From Saccharina japonica (lineage: Eukaryota; Sar; Phaeophyceae; Laminariales; Laminariaceae), in assembly GCA_008828725.1 (NCBI GenBank), contig MEHQ01001023.1, positions 143,341 to 207,340 on the forward strand: a stretch of 64,000 nt of DNA. The letters are read 5' to 3'. Below, piece by piece: positions 1-9,495 of this stretch (the stretch's first letter is position 1; each line of letters opens with the position of its first letter). A program made the translations under genes and the position numbers. The notes beneath the pieces are model-generated. The model saw nothing but the letters and a program-made list of their open reading frames with translations. It searched no databases and was not told the DNA's origin.

Positions 1-2
1 AC

Positions 3-2624
3 GCAAAGTGTCCAGAGCTAAACGGCGTTGCCGAGCGAGCCCTCGGTATCATCCAAAACTCGGCGCTTGCTGCTCGCATCCAAGCCCCCATCCTCTTCCC
101 ACACGTCGAACTGCCACCGTCGGAGACCCTCTGGGCTGAGGCTGTACACTGGGCGTGTGCGGCCCTGAACTGCACCGCGACTGCGTCCAACCCGGGTAAC
201 AAGTCGCCGCACGAGATGTGGCATGGTAAGACTGCACCTGCGTCACCGCACCCGTTTCTTCGTCCGGGGTATTGTCGTTGGAACCGCCCGTCAAAGTCGT
301 TCCCCAGGTGCGAGAGTAGCTTCTACCTCGGGCCAGGCATCGACCACCCCCGTGATTCATTGCGCATGCTGACACGGGCGAACAAGGTGATAGAAACAAG
401 GGACGTCACCTGGGAGGCACCTCCGGTCATGGGGGTGCCGCCGGTGCAACTGCAACAGCCGGCATCGCCGGAACTGGCAGGGGCGCCGGAGCTGGGAGGG
501 ACGCCAGAGCTGGGAGGGGCGTCGGAGCTGGGAGGGACGCCGGAGCCGGGAGGGCTAGATGAATTCGATTCTGGCCCACCGACTCCATTGCCACTGCTGG
601 GGAGGGGAATCCCCCATCAGCGTCGAGTGGCTCCTCCAGCGGGGAGTGTAGGCCATGGTGGCCAAGGTGAACCGGGTTATGTAGACGGTGAAAGTCTGCC
701 AGCCCCCGACGCCACTATTCCCCCACCAGGTGATTCTGTGTCGTCGGTGGACAGCGAGCCGTCTGTCGACGGCGACCTGTCGGTCGAGGAGAGCGAGACG
801 ACGTCATCGGACGAGAGCGATCCTGTTCCTACGATGGCACGGACTGCGGCGCGTCAACTGGAGTCGAGCCTGCTAGGGTTCAGAGGTGGCGAGGAGCTTG
901 GGCGAACTAGGGCGCAGACGCGAGCGCTCAATCAAGATGCAGCTGGCCTGGTGAGTATGTTCGGGCCCGATGAAGGGGGGAAACTAATCCATGGGCTTCT
1001 GGCGGTACAGGAGGTTACCCGTAAGCCGGGCGAGTTACCTAAATGCCTCGTCCGGGAAGCTGGACCGGAGCCAGTCTCGTACCCCGCGGCGTGCTCGTCG
1101 GAGTACTCCGACGTGTGGATGGAGGCGATGACGAAGGAGTTCGATGGGCTTGTGTCGGCCGGAACCTTTGCGGAAGTGACTGAAATTCCTGGGGGGTGCA
1201 ACATCGTAGACGCCAAGTGGCTGTACAAGTGGAAGGGAGATTCGCATGGTATGGTTGACAGGGCAAAGGCCCGCATGGTAGCTATGGGTTACAGCCAGGT
1301 AGAAGGAGTAGACTACTTTGAGACGTTTGCCCCTACGGCCCCTGCTACCTCTAACAGGTTGGTAGCGGCGATGGCGTGTAAGCTAGACTGGGACCTGAGG
1401 CACTTAGATGTAGACCAGGCTTTCATCCAGTGTGAGTTGGACACCGATATCTACTTACGTCTGCCCCCTGGTTGTGGATCAGTATCTGGTAAGGTGGTGC
1501 TTCTCAACAAAGCCCTTTACGGCTTGAAGCAGAGTGGTCGAGCGTGGTATCAGCTGTTGTCGTCAACCCTGGTTGAGTGTGTTTTCGAGCAATGCTTGGT
1601 AGATCCCTATGTGTTTCGTTTGGTGGTTGCTGGTGACGTTGTGGCGATGATGGTCTTCCATGTGGACGACATCAAGATTGCAGCTACTGAGGTGGTAACT
1701 GAAGTAGTGGTCAGTGCCCTCAACCACTGATTTCCCACCAAACATCTCGGGGAGGTAGAATGGCACATGGGCAGCGAGTACAAGAGGGACCGGGAGAAAG
1801 GCGCTTTGGAGATTTCGCAGACTCAGTTCATTCGGAGTGTGCTAAATCGTTTTGGTGTCTCGAAGTTCAGCCCCATCCCTGCTACCCCTTCCTTGGACCT
1901 CAGGCCCTTAAGCGAGGAGGAAACTGTGGTGGATGTACCGTTCCGTGAGATCGTGGGGAGCCTGATGTGGATCGCGAACCAGACAAGACCCGATATCGCA
2001 AATGCGGTTCGGGCAATCGCACGGTTTTCACATGACCCCAAGCCGATTCACTACAAGGCGGCACAGAAGATTATCGAGTACCTGAATGCCACGACGGAGT
2101 TAGGGTTAACTTTCCGGAGGGATAGTGGCGTGGGTTCTGTTCAGATGGAGTTTGATTTGGAGACGTACGTGGATGCAGACTACGCCCATAAGGCGGAGGA
2201 CAGGCGTTCCGTTTCTGGTGTCGCAGTTTGTTGCGGGGGTACTCTAGCGTCTTGGTTCTCTAGGACGCAGAAGTGCGTCACCCTATCTACCACTGAGGCA
2301 GAGTACGTAGCAATGGCAGACGGGGTCAAGGAGACCTTATATGTGAGGGAGATACTGGCGTTTCTGATGCCCTGTCTGGGGCCGATGAGCATTGGCGTGT
2401 ACGAGGACAATAAGGGGGCGATAGACCTAGCTAAGAACCCCATGAGCTCGTCCAACAGTAAGCACATTGACGTACGGTACCATTTTCTGAGGGAGTTGGC
2501 TTCCAGTGGTGACATTTCTGTGCAGTATCTTCGGTCGGAAGTTCAGCATGCGGATATCCTAACGAAAGCGATTGGTAGAGAGAGTTTCGAGAGGCACCGC
2601 GATTTCCTTTTGGGTAGGGGTTAG
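3..2624 (+). pseudogene. Ty1/copia pol polyprotein (integrase-RT-RNase H), 5' truncated, one in-frame stop
   Basis: The polyprotein copies element RNA into DNA and integrates it. The frame is open from base 3. It begins in the integrase core with the ELNGVAERALG motif and continues into the integrase C-terminal region (FYLGPG). An acidic, proline-rich linker follows. The reverse transcriptase starts near VDAKWLYKWK (about base 1210) and contains LDVDQAF, KALYGLKQSGRAW and the catalytic variant FHVDD near 1660. RNase H shows YVDADYA, the EAEY box, VYEDNKGA and HADILTKA, and ends at a TAG at 2622-2624. A TGA at 1728-1730, between FHVDD and the PTKHLGE motif, interrupts the frame without shifting it. 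This looks like one point mutation; readthrough cannot be excluded. Start is off-window. Confidence 0.92.
465..556 (+). repeat. 18-bp minisatellite in the pol linker
   Basis: About five copies of an 18-bp unit encode repeated ELGGTP-like hexapeptides in the linker between integrase and reverse transcriptase. The unit is a multiple of three, so it expands without breaking the frame. Confidence 0.8.
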
Positions 2625-2748
2625 GTTTCAATATTTTCCTGATCTTCTAGTGGAATATATTATTTGAGGTAGGCTTTCATAGTAAGCGCTTCGATCTAGT
2701 TTTGCCGATACCCGCGGTGTCCCCACACAGGCATGTAGTGGATACACC

Positions 2749-2757
2749 AAGGGAGGG
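2749..2757 (+). promoter_or_regulatory. polypurine tract candidate
   Basis: AAGGGAGGG lies immediately before the putative LTR start (TGTTTGATAT). This is the expected place and composition for the plus-strand primer. Confidence 0.6.
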
Positions 2758-3195
2758 TGTTTGATATAGGTTATATCCACTAACAGTGTGGCGGATCGTC
2801 CGCTCCGCTTGCGGCATTACGGGATTTACAGTAGCCCATACATATAATGTGGAAAGTCCATTGACTATAGTGAACGGGAGATTGCGGGCTATTCTGGAAT
2901 TGAGAATTGTTGATTTGTGGCCCGTATTGGACCTCGGTTTGTGGTTCGGGAACGTGCGAGGGATTGTGGTTGGTGGGCAGACGTGATGGGTAAGAGCTCG
3001 CGCTCCCACCTCATCTCACTCCAACCTACACCCATTCCAACCCTCTTCTCTTCGTGTTCCCTTGGGTACTGCTGTAATATTCAAGACATAAACACATCAT
3101 CTTCTTTTCTCTGGGACATCCTGCATAGGGCAGTACTTGTCTGGGCACACAGTATAGGTTGTTGATGCCACTCCGTCTCCTGATCATCACTGTCA
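2758..3195 (+). repeat. putative 3' LTR of the copia element
   Basis: It starts TGTTTGATAT straight after the purine tract and could end at CACTGTCA near 3195, giving TG...CA ends. A TATA-like CATACATATAATG lies about 80 bp in. The 3' boundary is approximate because the 5' LTR is off-window and no target duplication can be checked. Confidence 0.5.
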
Positions 3196-3204
3196 ATTGA
3201 ATAT

Positions 3205-3384
3205 TCAAGAGCACCCCGTGTAACGCCGAAACGAGCGCTCTCTTACCTACACCTTGCTCTTATCGGTAGTGGGAAATGTAAAGGTCAAGGTTGAACGTAC
3301 GAGTGTAGGCGGGACATGCCGATTTGACTTACCTCCAGAATGCTCTCATCTTGGGTGCTCTTAAATACGGGTAGCTGCCCACTA
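3205..3384 (-). mobile_element. TA-flanked MITE, family C (decayed copy)
   Basis: Reverse-orientation relative of the elements at 16828 and 28428. Shared blocks include GTAGGCGGGACATGCCGATT and the terminal CTCTTAAATACGGGTAGC...CCCACT before TA. The left end is degraded, so its start is approximate. It abuts the copia LTR. Confidence 0.6.
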
Positions 3385-3606
3385 TAATATTCTCGGTATG
3401 CTCGTATTACTTATCTCCTGACTTCCATGTCCGAAGAACGCACCCACCGCCCACCGCACCACAGCGTACCACTTTTCGGCAATGAACGGGCCTACCTGGT
3501 ACCTGGTACCTGATGCGAAGTATGTACTCATCTGCCGGAGGCGTGATTGTAATAACCCTAACCCTGCTGGGTTGGTGTTAGTAGTAGCGCCTCAGCCTTA
3601 AATCAA

Positions 3607-3842
3607 AAGCGGTTCTTACGTATTAGCATTATAGCACCAAAGTAGGATGCGAGCTCACCCTTCATGTGACTCGCCCAACACCTCGTGTTTCGCTACTCGA
3701 CGCGCTTTGGTGCAAGCAGTGTCTTGCCTGGTCAGTGAAAGCCCGACGTGCTCGTACTCCGTCCCGGCATTTGTACGTATCATAGGGATGCGAGGGTTTA
3801 TGGTCATACGATTATATACGGCCGCATGACATGAATACACCC
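3607..3842 (+). repeat. dispersed repeat R1, copy 1
   Basis: Roughly 200-bp unit running from AAGCGGTTCTTA through TCCGTCCCGGCATT to GGCCGCATGACATGAA, followed by a C-rich tract. Six further copies occur at 10518, 21064, 21983, 22409, 40120 and 47270. This copy has small insertions relative to the others. The element class is unknown. Confidence 0.75.
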
Positions 3843-3934
3843 CCCGCACGCTGCTGCAACTGCTGTCCCCGCCCGCCCACCCACCCATCCATCCACCCAC
3901 TCACCCACCCACCCACCCTTTTCCATTCCGCGCG

Positions 3935-4213
3935 ATGCCTGCGGGCGGTTGTTTGCTCTCGAACAACGGCCGTATCGCAACCCGCAACTACCGGTATGAC
4001 ACGCAGGACGGAGCAATGAGCGTGGAAGGTGCCGGCGGCGGCGGCGGCGGTGGCGGAGGGTTCGACACGGACAGCAGCGACGGGGGCTGGTGCGGACGGG
4101 GGGGCGGGCTGCGGGACTTCGAGCAAGCGTCGGCAGAAAACACGCGAAGAGCTTTGCTCAGGAACGACGCCCAGCTCTGCGAGCCTCCACCGCTACCGTC
4201 GCCGCCAGATGGC

Positions 4214-4257
<44 letters not shown>

Positions 4258-5138
4258 GCGCGAGCCTCCTCTGCGTTTCGTTCCCGGCGACCCCTTCGCC
4301 AAGGAAGAGGCCGACGTCGGGGCCTGGGCGAGGCACTTCACGTACCTGGCGGTGGTCCCCTCCGGCACAGTATTTTCGAAAACCTTGGAGCCTCCTGGAA
4401 GCGCGGAGACGGAGCCGGAGACGGAGAGGGGGGCGGGGGCGGGGGCGGAGGTGGAGGTGGAGGTGGCGGCGGAAGCGGGGCTACGCTCACGCTTTGGGGA
4501 GAAAGGAGGGGCGTCGGTGTCATCGTCGACGGTGGCGGTACCTGCAGCAGCGGGAAGAGCAGCAGCGCTGGTGTCCCCTGTCGCTGCTGCTGCTGCTGCC
4601 TCTACGCAGGGGGGGGAGGAGGAGGAGGAGAAGGGGGACGACGAGGAGAACGAGCGGAGACAAGAAGGGCAGGTTAGGGAAGGGGGAGTTTTGGAGGAGA
4701 AGGAGGAGGAGGAAGAGGAGGAGGGGGAGGTCGTCTACGCCAGCCACGGCGTGTACGAGGAGTACCTGGCGTACGACTGCCGCCCTCCTGGGAGCGACGA
4801 GATCGACGGCTCACAGGGCCTGGTCGCGGAAGAAGGAGCAGGCTCTGCCGCGACCACCGCCGCCGCTGCTGCCGCTGCCGCCGCTGCCGCGCGGGAGTGG
4901 CAAGGGCGATGGCCGAACGCGACACAAAAAGGAGACTGCGGGGCGTCGCGGCCTCGCCCGGGCACACCGCAGCGCGAGCTCAGGCAGGAGATTATGGACA
5001 GGCTCTTCGACGAAGTTTGGGAGCGTTTGACGCCGGACTTGGTGCTGCTGCTCGAGCTCGAGGCCAGTGCCGGCGCTGGTGGTGGGGGCGGCACCGGGCA
5101 ACCGGGGGAGGGGAAACGCCTGGAATCCCTTGTTTGTG

Positions 5139-5182
<44 letters not shown>

Positions 5183-5209
5183 AGGAGCGAGAGTGCCTGT
5201 TGTTGGTGA
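3935..5209 (+). CDS. FAM149 family (DUF3719) protein
   Basis: FAM149 proteins are poorly characterised; human FAM149B1 is linked to primary cilium assembly. Family landmarks appear in order: DFEQASAENTRRALL (about residue 61), WARHFTYLAVVP (131), VVYASHGVYEEYLAYD (267) and RQEIMDRLFDEVWERL (349). Between them are runs of Gly, Gln (CAG repeat), Glu and Ala. The ATG at 3935 is the first in frame, but one at 4016 (MSVEG) is equally plausible. A CAG just before 4010 could also be a splice acceptor, so upstream exons may exist. The C-terminal run of Arg comes from a CGG repeat, and the end may be altered by splicing or repeat length. A flagellar role would suit swimming cells; that is inference. 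Confidence 0.75.
4215..4255 (+). repeat. CAG microsatellite encoding polyglutamine
   Basis: About 13 CAG units in frame give a Gln run near residues 95-107 of the FAM149-like protein. Confidence 0.9.
5140..5179 (+). repeat. CGG microsatellite
   Basis: About 13 CGG units. They read as polyArg in the main frame and polyGly in the next frame. The overlapping +1 frame continues to 5285, so a length change here would change the C-terminus. Confidence 0.9.
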
Positions 5210-5289
5210 CGGCAGTGGCGGGTTCGCGACAGAGTTCGGACGCAATGATGAGGGCGGGTTCCGACGAGATAGCATGGAAACTTGAAATT

Positions 5290-5817
5290 ATTTAAAATAG
5301 GTATTTTTTTTTGCTGCCAAACGCCAAAAAACGTTCTCGTTTTACTCTCAAGTGATTACGAGTGTGTTCTCGTTGCTGAAATGGTGACGTGTGCGTGCTC
5401 GTTGCTGAAGTGATTACGAGCGTGTTCTCGTTACTCAAAGCGAACAAGAGTTTGAGACAATTGATTCCTTTTTTTTTATTGTGTGTGGCAAAAGTGCCGA
5501 TTCGACTAGTGTTCGATGTTAATACGCCGGTAGGGTAAGACACAAATCCTGGCGTGCTGGATCCGCCTGGCGTGCTCCTCAGTTAAAAATGCTGAAATAC
5601 AACTTAATTTAACACGGCCGAAAACACGAGGGGGGCGGTCGCCCTACCATCATGCAGCTCTCCCCTCTCTCCTTGCTTTTTGGTCCTTGCTTATTGCGTT
5701 TAGCTAAAATTCGGGTTGGGTTATCGTAAATCCCCTTTGCGCGCCCCTGGGTGGCACTATCACTACTATGAGTAGTATGGTTTTGCTGAAGACGAGGTCC
5801 CATCGTTTTTTTTTTTT
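5290..5817. other. intergenic stretch with short tandem repeat
   Basis: No gene seen. From about 5350 to 5445 the motif GATTACGAG(T/C)GTGTTCTCGTT recurs three times with variants. The rest is AT-rich and ends in a T-run near 5806-5818 that is the A-rich tail of the SINE on the minus strand. Confidence 0.6.
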
Positions 5818-6160
5818 TGTTCATCCCTTTTATTATCTTCGACCTTCTTTTCTCTTTCCTTCCTAGTCGTAACTCAGATCTGGGGGTCACAAAGTAGGCT
5901 CCTCTCCCTCCTCCCCCATTACGGTTCGTGCCTTGCCTTTTTATCGCGAGAAGACTTCAGCCCTTTCTTCCACCGTCGACTTGCATTGAATTGTGCCTAT
6001 ATACCCCCACGGTACTATAGGCGCTCTCAGCAGTTGATTCCGCTTTGTATTTATTTTTGCAAATAAGCTAAACAAATTGGACCCACGTGAGACTCGATCC
6101 CCGGAAACAAGCTCTTAGAAGCGTTCGAGGGTACCACTATAGACCATCGGGGCGACCGGC
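5818..6160 (-). mobile_element. tRNA-headed SINE, copy 1 (uninterrupted)
   Basis: On the minus strand it starts GGTCGCCCCGATGGTCTATA, which contains an A-box-like TGGTCTATAGTGG. A B-box-like GGATCGAGTCT lies about 50 bp on, so the first 80 bases resemble a tRNA. A body (GAGAGCGCCTAT ... GTGACCCCCAGATCTGAG) and an A-rich tail near 5806-5818 follow. Copy 2 at 62095-63275 matches head, middle and tail. This is the organisation expected of a pol III SINE moved by a LINE. Confidence 0.65.
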
Positions 6161-6169
6161 TGATATATA

Positions 6170-6344
6170 CACTACCGGCCCTCTCATAAGAAAGTGCCCC
6201 ACAAGAAACTCAACCTACACATTACGGGGGAAATAAGAAAGTCGACATATATTATACTGAAGTTAGTGTGGGACACACCCTTTTCTAAAATAAGGAAGTC
6301 AGCCTAAGCCCGATTTCTGGTTTCATATGAGCGGGCCGGTGCTG
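6170..6344. mobile_element. TA-flanked pogo-like MITE, family A
   Basis: 175 bp between TA dinucleotides. Ends are CACTACCGGCCCTCTCATAA and, inverted, CAGCACCGGCCCGCTCATAT. About 55 bp of one end (AAATCGGGCTTAGGCTGAC) and 25 bp of the other match the ends of the 2.1 kb transposon at 58765-60893, so this is probably its internal-deletion derivative. Confidence 0.85.
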
Positions 6345-6474
6345 TAGGGTTGCGGTCATTTTTTAGCGCTCGGTTTTTTCCAGAACGGGAAGGTTGCCGA
6401 TATAATACCGAGGACGCGCGTGGTACGGTAAAGGTTGCACCATGTTTGCTTATAAGGGTGGTCACTTCACTTAA

Positions 6475-6679
6475 CCCCTTAAGAACTGGTCCCACGAATT
6501 GGGGGACAAACTGCTTGGAAGTAGTCCCGTCCCACGAATTGGGGGACAAACTAATTGGAATTAGTCCCGTCCCACGAATTGGGGGACAGACTACTTGGAA
6601 TTAGTCCCGTCCCACGAATTGGGGGACAAACTACTTGGAAGTAGTGTGGGACATTTTTTTTTTTTTTTTCTGAATGGGG
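6475..6679. mobile_element. piggyBac-like MITE with internal 40-bp tandem repeat
   Basis: Flanked by TTAA on both sides (6471-6474, 6680-6683), beginning CCC and ending GGG as piggyBac elements do. Ends are CCCCTTAAGAACTGGTCCCA and, inverted, CCCCATTCAGAAA. The interior carries four copies of an exact 40-bp period (6491-6650) that is single-copy in the relatives at 7432, 7714 and 26719. Confidence 0.8.
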
Positions 6680-6968
6680 TTAAGGGCCCGTTTTAACGAA
6701 CGCCTGCTGAATCCAGTAAGTTTGTGTTTCTTAATCCTCCGGTTGATGGGTAAAAATAAAGCTTACGCCCTCCACACTTCCACGTCTCTTGTTTTCAGTT
6801 CTGAATGGGTTACAAGGAGCTCTACACCCCATCACCCAAACATCTGTTTTTGGGAGGGAAATAAGAGTGCTACGATATGCATACCCGATGAACTATCCCA
6901 TGGCCCCCGTTTCGTACATTCTCCAAAGCCTACGACACAACGCCATGTTTTTTAATTAATTAATACTA

Positions 6969-7153
6969 CAGCAGTGGGGATCCCCCAATAAGGCGGTCTG
7001 AGTAAGGCGGTATCCCGATATAAGGCGGTCTAAATCGCGTGGCGCCACTGGGGAATTTCATCCATAACCTGGAATGAATAAGGCGGCTTCCCTCTATAAG
7101 GCGGTCACATTGCTCTACAGGCACACCACCGCCTTATTGGGGGACCCCTGCTG
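6969..7153. mobile_element. TA-flanked pogo-like MITE, family B
   Basis: 185 bp between TA dinucleotides. Near-perfect inverted ends: CAGCAGGGGTCCCCCAATAA on the right-hand inverted copy and CAGCAGTGGGGATCCCCCAA on the left. The interior repeats ATAAGGCGGT five times. No coding capacity. Confidence 0.85.
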
Positions 7154-7194
7154 TACTTCAAACCATTAGTTAGTTTTCACCTTCGAAGGACACT

Positions 7195-7290
7195 TTTATT
7201 CCCCCCCAAAATCGTTTTTCGGTGAGGTATGCCGCTCCTTAAGTGAGGGGCTCAGAAAAAAACATTGCGCACCTCTATAACACACAATAC
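7195..7290 (-). repeat. partial TIR-3 element
   Basis: Contains the TIR-3 blocks CACTTTTATT...CCCAAAA, a decayed GGAGCTCCTCAAGTGAGG-type palindrome and GCGCACCTCTATAACA, a degraded terminal repeat. A second fragment lies at 7830-7965. Both are half copies. Confidence 0.5.
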
Positions 7291-7431
7291 ACCATACGAT
7301 ATGTTTTAGGTGGGTTGTTCGTGGTATGGGGGGGGGGTATAATTAATTAATTTAGCGAATGAGGGAGAAGAATATATCGCGACACAAAGATTGAAGGTTC
7401 CGTCGATTTTGGGTTAGTAAACCCCTTAAGA

Positions 7432-7504
7432 ACTGGTCCCCCCGTATTTGGGGACAAACTGCTTGGAATTAGTGTGGGATACGTTTTTCAGTTCGGAATG
7501 TGGG
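7432..7504. mobile_element. piggyBac-like MITE
   Basis: About 73 bp. It begins CCCCTTAAGAACTGGTCCCC and ends GTTCGGAATGTGGG before TTAA. The left flank is GTAA, a decayed TTAA. The core TTTGGGGACAAACTGCTTGG is the unit amplified in the 6475 copy. Confidence 0.7.
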
Positions 7505-7713
7505 TTAAGGAGCCCCGCCTTTCAGACGCCATTCAGAAACCGTTTCAGCCAAAAAGTGCTATATATGATTATCCAATCAATGAGGTGTGATACGATGGAG
7601 GTAGAGGTATACCTTTTTTTGGCTGAAATGGTTTATGAATGATCGGGCTGCTTGACCCAAGAACGCCGGACTTTCGTTGCTGTGTTGCAACCTTATTCAC
7701 GTTGTACACTTAA

Positions 7714-7794
7714 CCCATTCAGAACTGAACAAAATAATTCAACTCTAATTCCAAGTAGTTTGTCCCCAAAATCGCGTGACCAGTTCTTAAGGGG
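7714..7794. mobile_element. piggyBac-like MITE, reverse orientation
   Basis: 81 bp flanked by TTAA at both ends (7710-7713, 7795-7798). It begins CCCATTCAGAACTGAA and ends CCAGTTCTTAAGGGG, with the same core as the 6475 copy in reverse. Confidence 0.8.
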
Positions 7795-7829
7795 TTAAGT
7801 AGGATATGGGGTTGTTCGTCGAGTACTCG

Positions 7830-7965
7830 TACTGTAGTAGCACTTTTATTTGCCTCCAAAGTCTGTTATTCGGTGAGGTGTGGAGCTCCTCAAGTGTCCA
7901 CTCCCAGGAAAAAACATGGTGCACCTCTATCGTAGCTCGTAGCACGCGTTCGGAGCAAGGTGTTT
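7830..7965 (-). repeat. partial TIR-3 element
   Basis: Matches one half of the TIR-3 family: GTAGCACTTTTATTTGCCTC, GGAGCTCCTCAAGTG, then ATGGTGCACCTCTATCGTAG at the terminal repeat. Confidence 0.6.
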
Positions 7966-9339
7966 TCGAAACAATCTGTGCTATACGTTGAGTAGCCGAT
8001 CCGTCAACCAACGACCATTAGCGCTTACATCGTACAATCTGTCCGTTTTTTTTTTTTCGACTTTATGGCACCCTCTCCCTTACCGTTGTCCGAGAAAAAA
8101 GCGAGCGCTGAAAAACGATCGGCATCATCACCCCCTACTACTGTGCCAACTCCAAAGAGCTCTCTTTACGGTATATGATGGCCATCCACAATTATTAAAA
8201 ATAAAATAAAAAACAAAAAAATGTAATGTTTGTTGCACCCGATAGGATGTATTCTTGCGCCTCGTTGACCTTTCATTGTTTGGTGTGAAGTGGGATGAAC
8301 TTCGAACGAGTATATTGCCTCGAGAATGATGGCCCGAGAAGATGACAGCTGGCGCCGGCCGCTGGTGGCGCGTGTCATGGCTATCGATACCCGTCGCGGT
8401 ATGTCACTCGTTTGATATAGTTTTTCTATGTTTGAGGGGACACAATACGTACAGCAGATCACGTCCTGAATTAAATCCAAGGGGCGCTCCAATCTCGTCT
8501 GGTGTTCGTATTATGCAAGGCGTTTTTTCTTTCTGAGTTCGTCTTCCGTTGCCGAAAGCGCGTGTTGGCAAACGTCGATGAAATCGATGAGCAGAAGGAA
8601 TGCTGGTTTCTCGTGTATATATATATGCGAGATGAAAATAAAGACGTGCCGGGAGGAAGAAGGGAAACCACTTATGACCACGGCATGTTCAGAAGGCTGT
8701 TGAGAGTAACACCTCCTGTAAATGAGTTGAGCTGGAAAGTAGAGACGATGACAAAACAAAAACAAAAAGGGAGGGTGTTTCGATCGAGACACGATCTATT
8801 GTTTTCCACAGACATGGCCGAACAGACCCGCGCAAGCTGCCGGCGCAAGCTGCCATCGGCGACATAGTAGCTACAGCAGTACGTAGTGACAAACAGTAGC
8901 TCGTCGACCAAGCACACCATTACTATACTTGTGTATCGTACTATTACCGCGGCTACTGCTGTTCTACTGCAGCCTATTGCCACATACAGCACTAGTAGCA
9001 GAGGAGTGTCGGCAGCAGCGATTGCCTACTCATACTACTAATACGTAGACTGTTCCCACGCATAGCAGCAGCAGCAGTAGCACAGGGCAATCTACTACTA
9101 TACTGCTACGTAGACTGCTTCACCAGCAATTAGCGCAGGGCGTAAGACGAGACTATACGTAGCAAATAGCGAATGACGTGAACGGATCTCGCAAGACGCC
9201 GACAAGAAAACAAAACCACAGCGCCGTCGCTTCTGCGTCGCCTTGCAACACGCAACGCACAGCTGACTGCAGAGATCAATCCCAGGAACACGAAAAAAAA
9301 ACCGGGGAAGAGCAAACCACCCCCGCACGGCAAAAGAGC
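7966..9339. other. gene-free stretch
   Basis: No convincing exon on either strand. It holds a short T-run near 8047 and many TAC/TAGTA/AGCAG trinucleotide clusters between 8860 and 9110. It lies beyond the PSMA4 stop codon and may include its 3' UTR. Confidence 0.5.
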
Positions 9340-9382
9340 GCTGCTGCTGCTGCTGCTGCTGCTGCTGCCCCCCCCCCCCCCA
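9340..9382. repeat. CTG repeat followed by a C-run
   Basis: About ten CTG units run into about 14 C. On the minus strand this is a G-run then (CAG)n starting about 27 bases after the PSMA4 stop, so it should lie in that gene's 3' UTR. Confidence 0.8.
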
Positions 9383-9408
9383 AACACCCCCGGTGCCCAT
9401 AAACCATT

Positions 9409-9495
9409 TCAAACGTCACCCTGCGAGGACGTTTCTGCTGCAACCTCCTTGAGGATTTTGTCGGACTCCGCATCTGTGAGGATTTTGTGTACAAC
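9409..9495 (-). CDS. PSMA4: PSMA4 last exon
   Basis: 87 nt after acceptor TTTTTAG, encoding [18 protein letters not shown] and ending GDV then TGA at 9411-9409. It resembles the C-terminal helix region of alpha-4. Assignment rests on position and resemblance because the preceding exon is missing. Confidence 0.65.
   Translation of the reverse strand, partial: VVHKILTDAESDKILKEVAAETSSQGDV

Larger units (their letters stand above)
1..3195 (+). mobile_element. Ty1/copia LTR retrotransposon, 3' half
   Basis: The window opens inside the element. Its pol frame is read from the left edge, followed by a purine-rich tract and a sequence starting TGTTTGATAT that I take as the 3' LTR. Domain order integrase, reverse transcriptase, RNase H is the Ty1/copia order; Ty3/gypsy has integrase last. 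The 5' LTR, primer binding site, gag and protease lie outside the window. Apart from one in-frame stop the frame is intact for 2.6 kb, so the copy is fairly young. Confidence 0.9.

Noticed and set aside
4029-5030. Ser/Arg-rich and Gly-rich frames overlapping the FAM149-like gene
   Set aside because: Shadows of trinucleotide repeats in other frames; only the 3935 frame carries family landmarks.
6491-6650. Four 40-bp direct repeats as a CRISPR array
   Set aside because: The repeats are contiguous with no spacers, inside a TTAA-flanked MITE in a eukaryotic genome.
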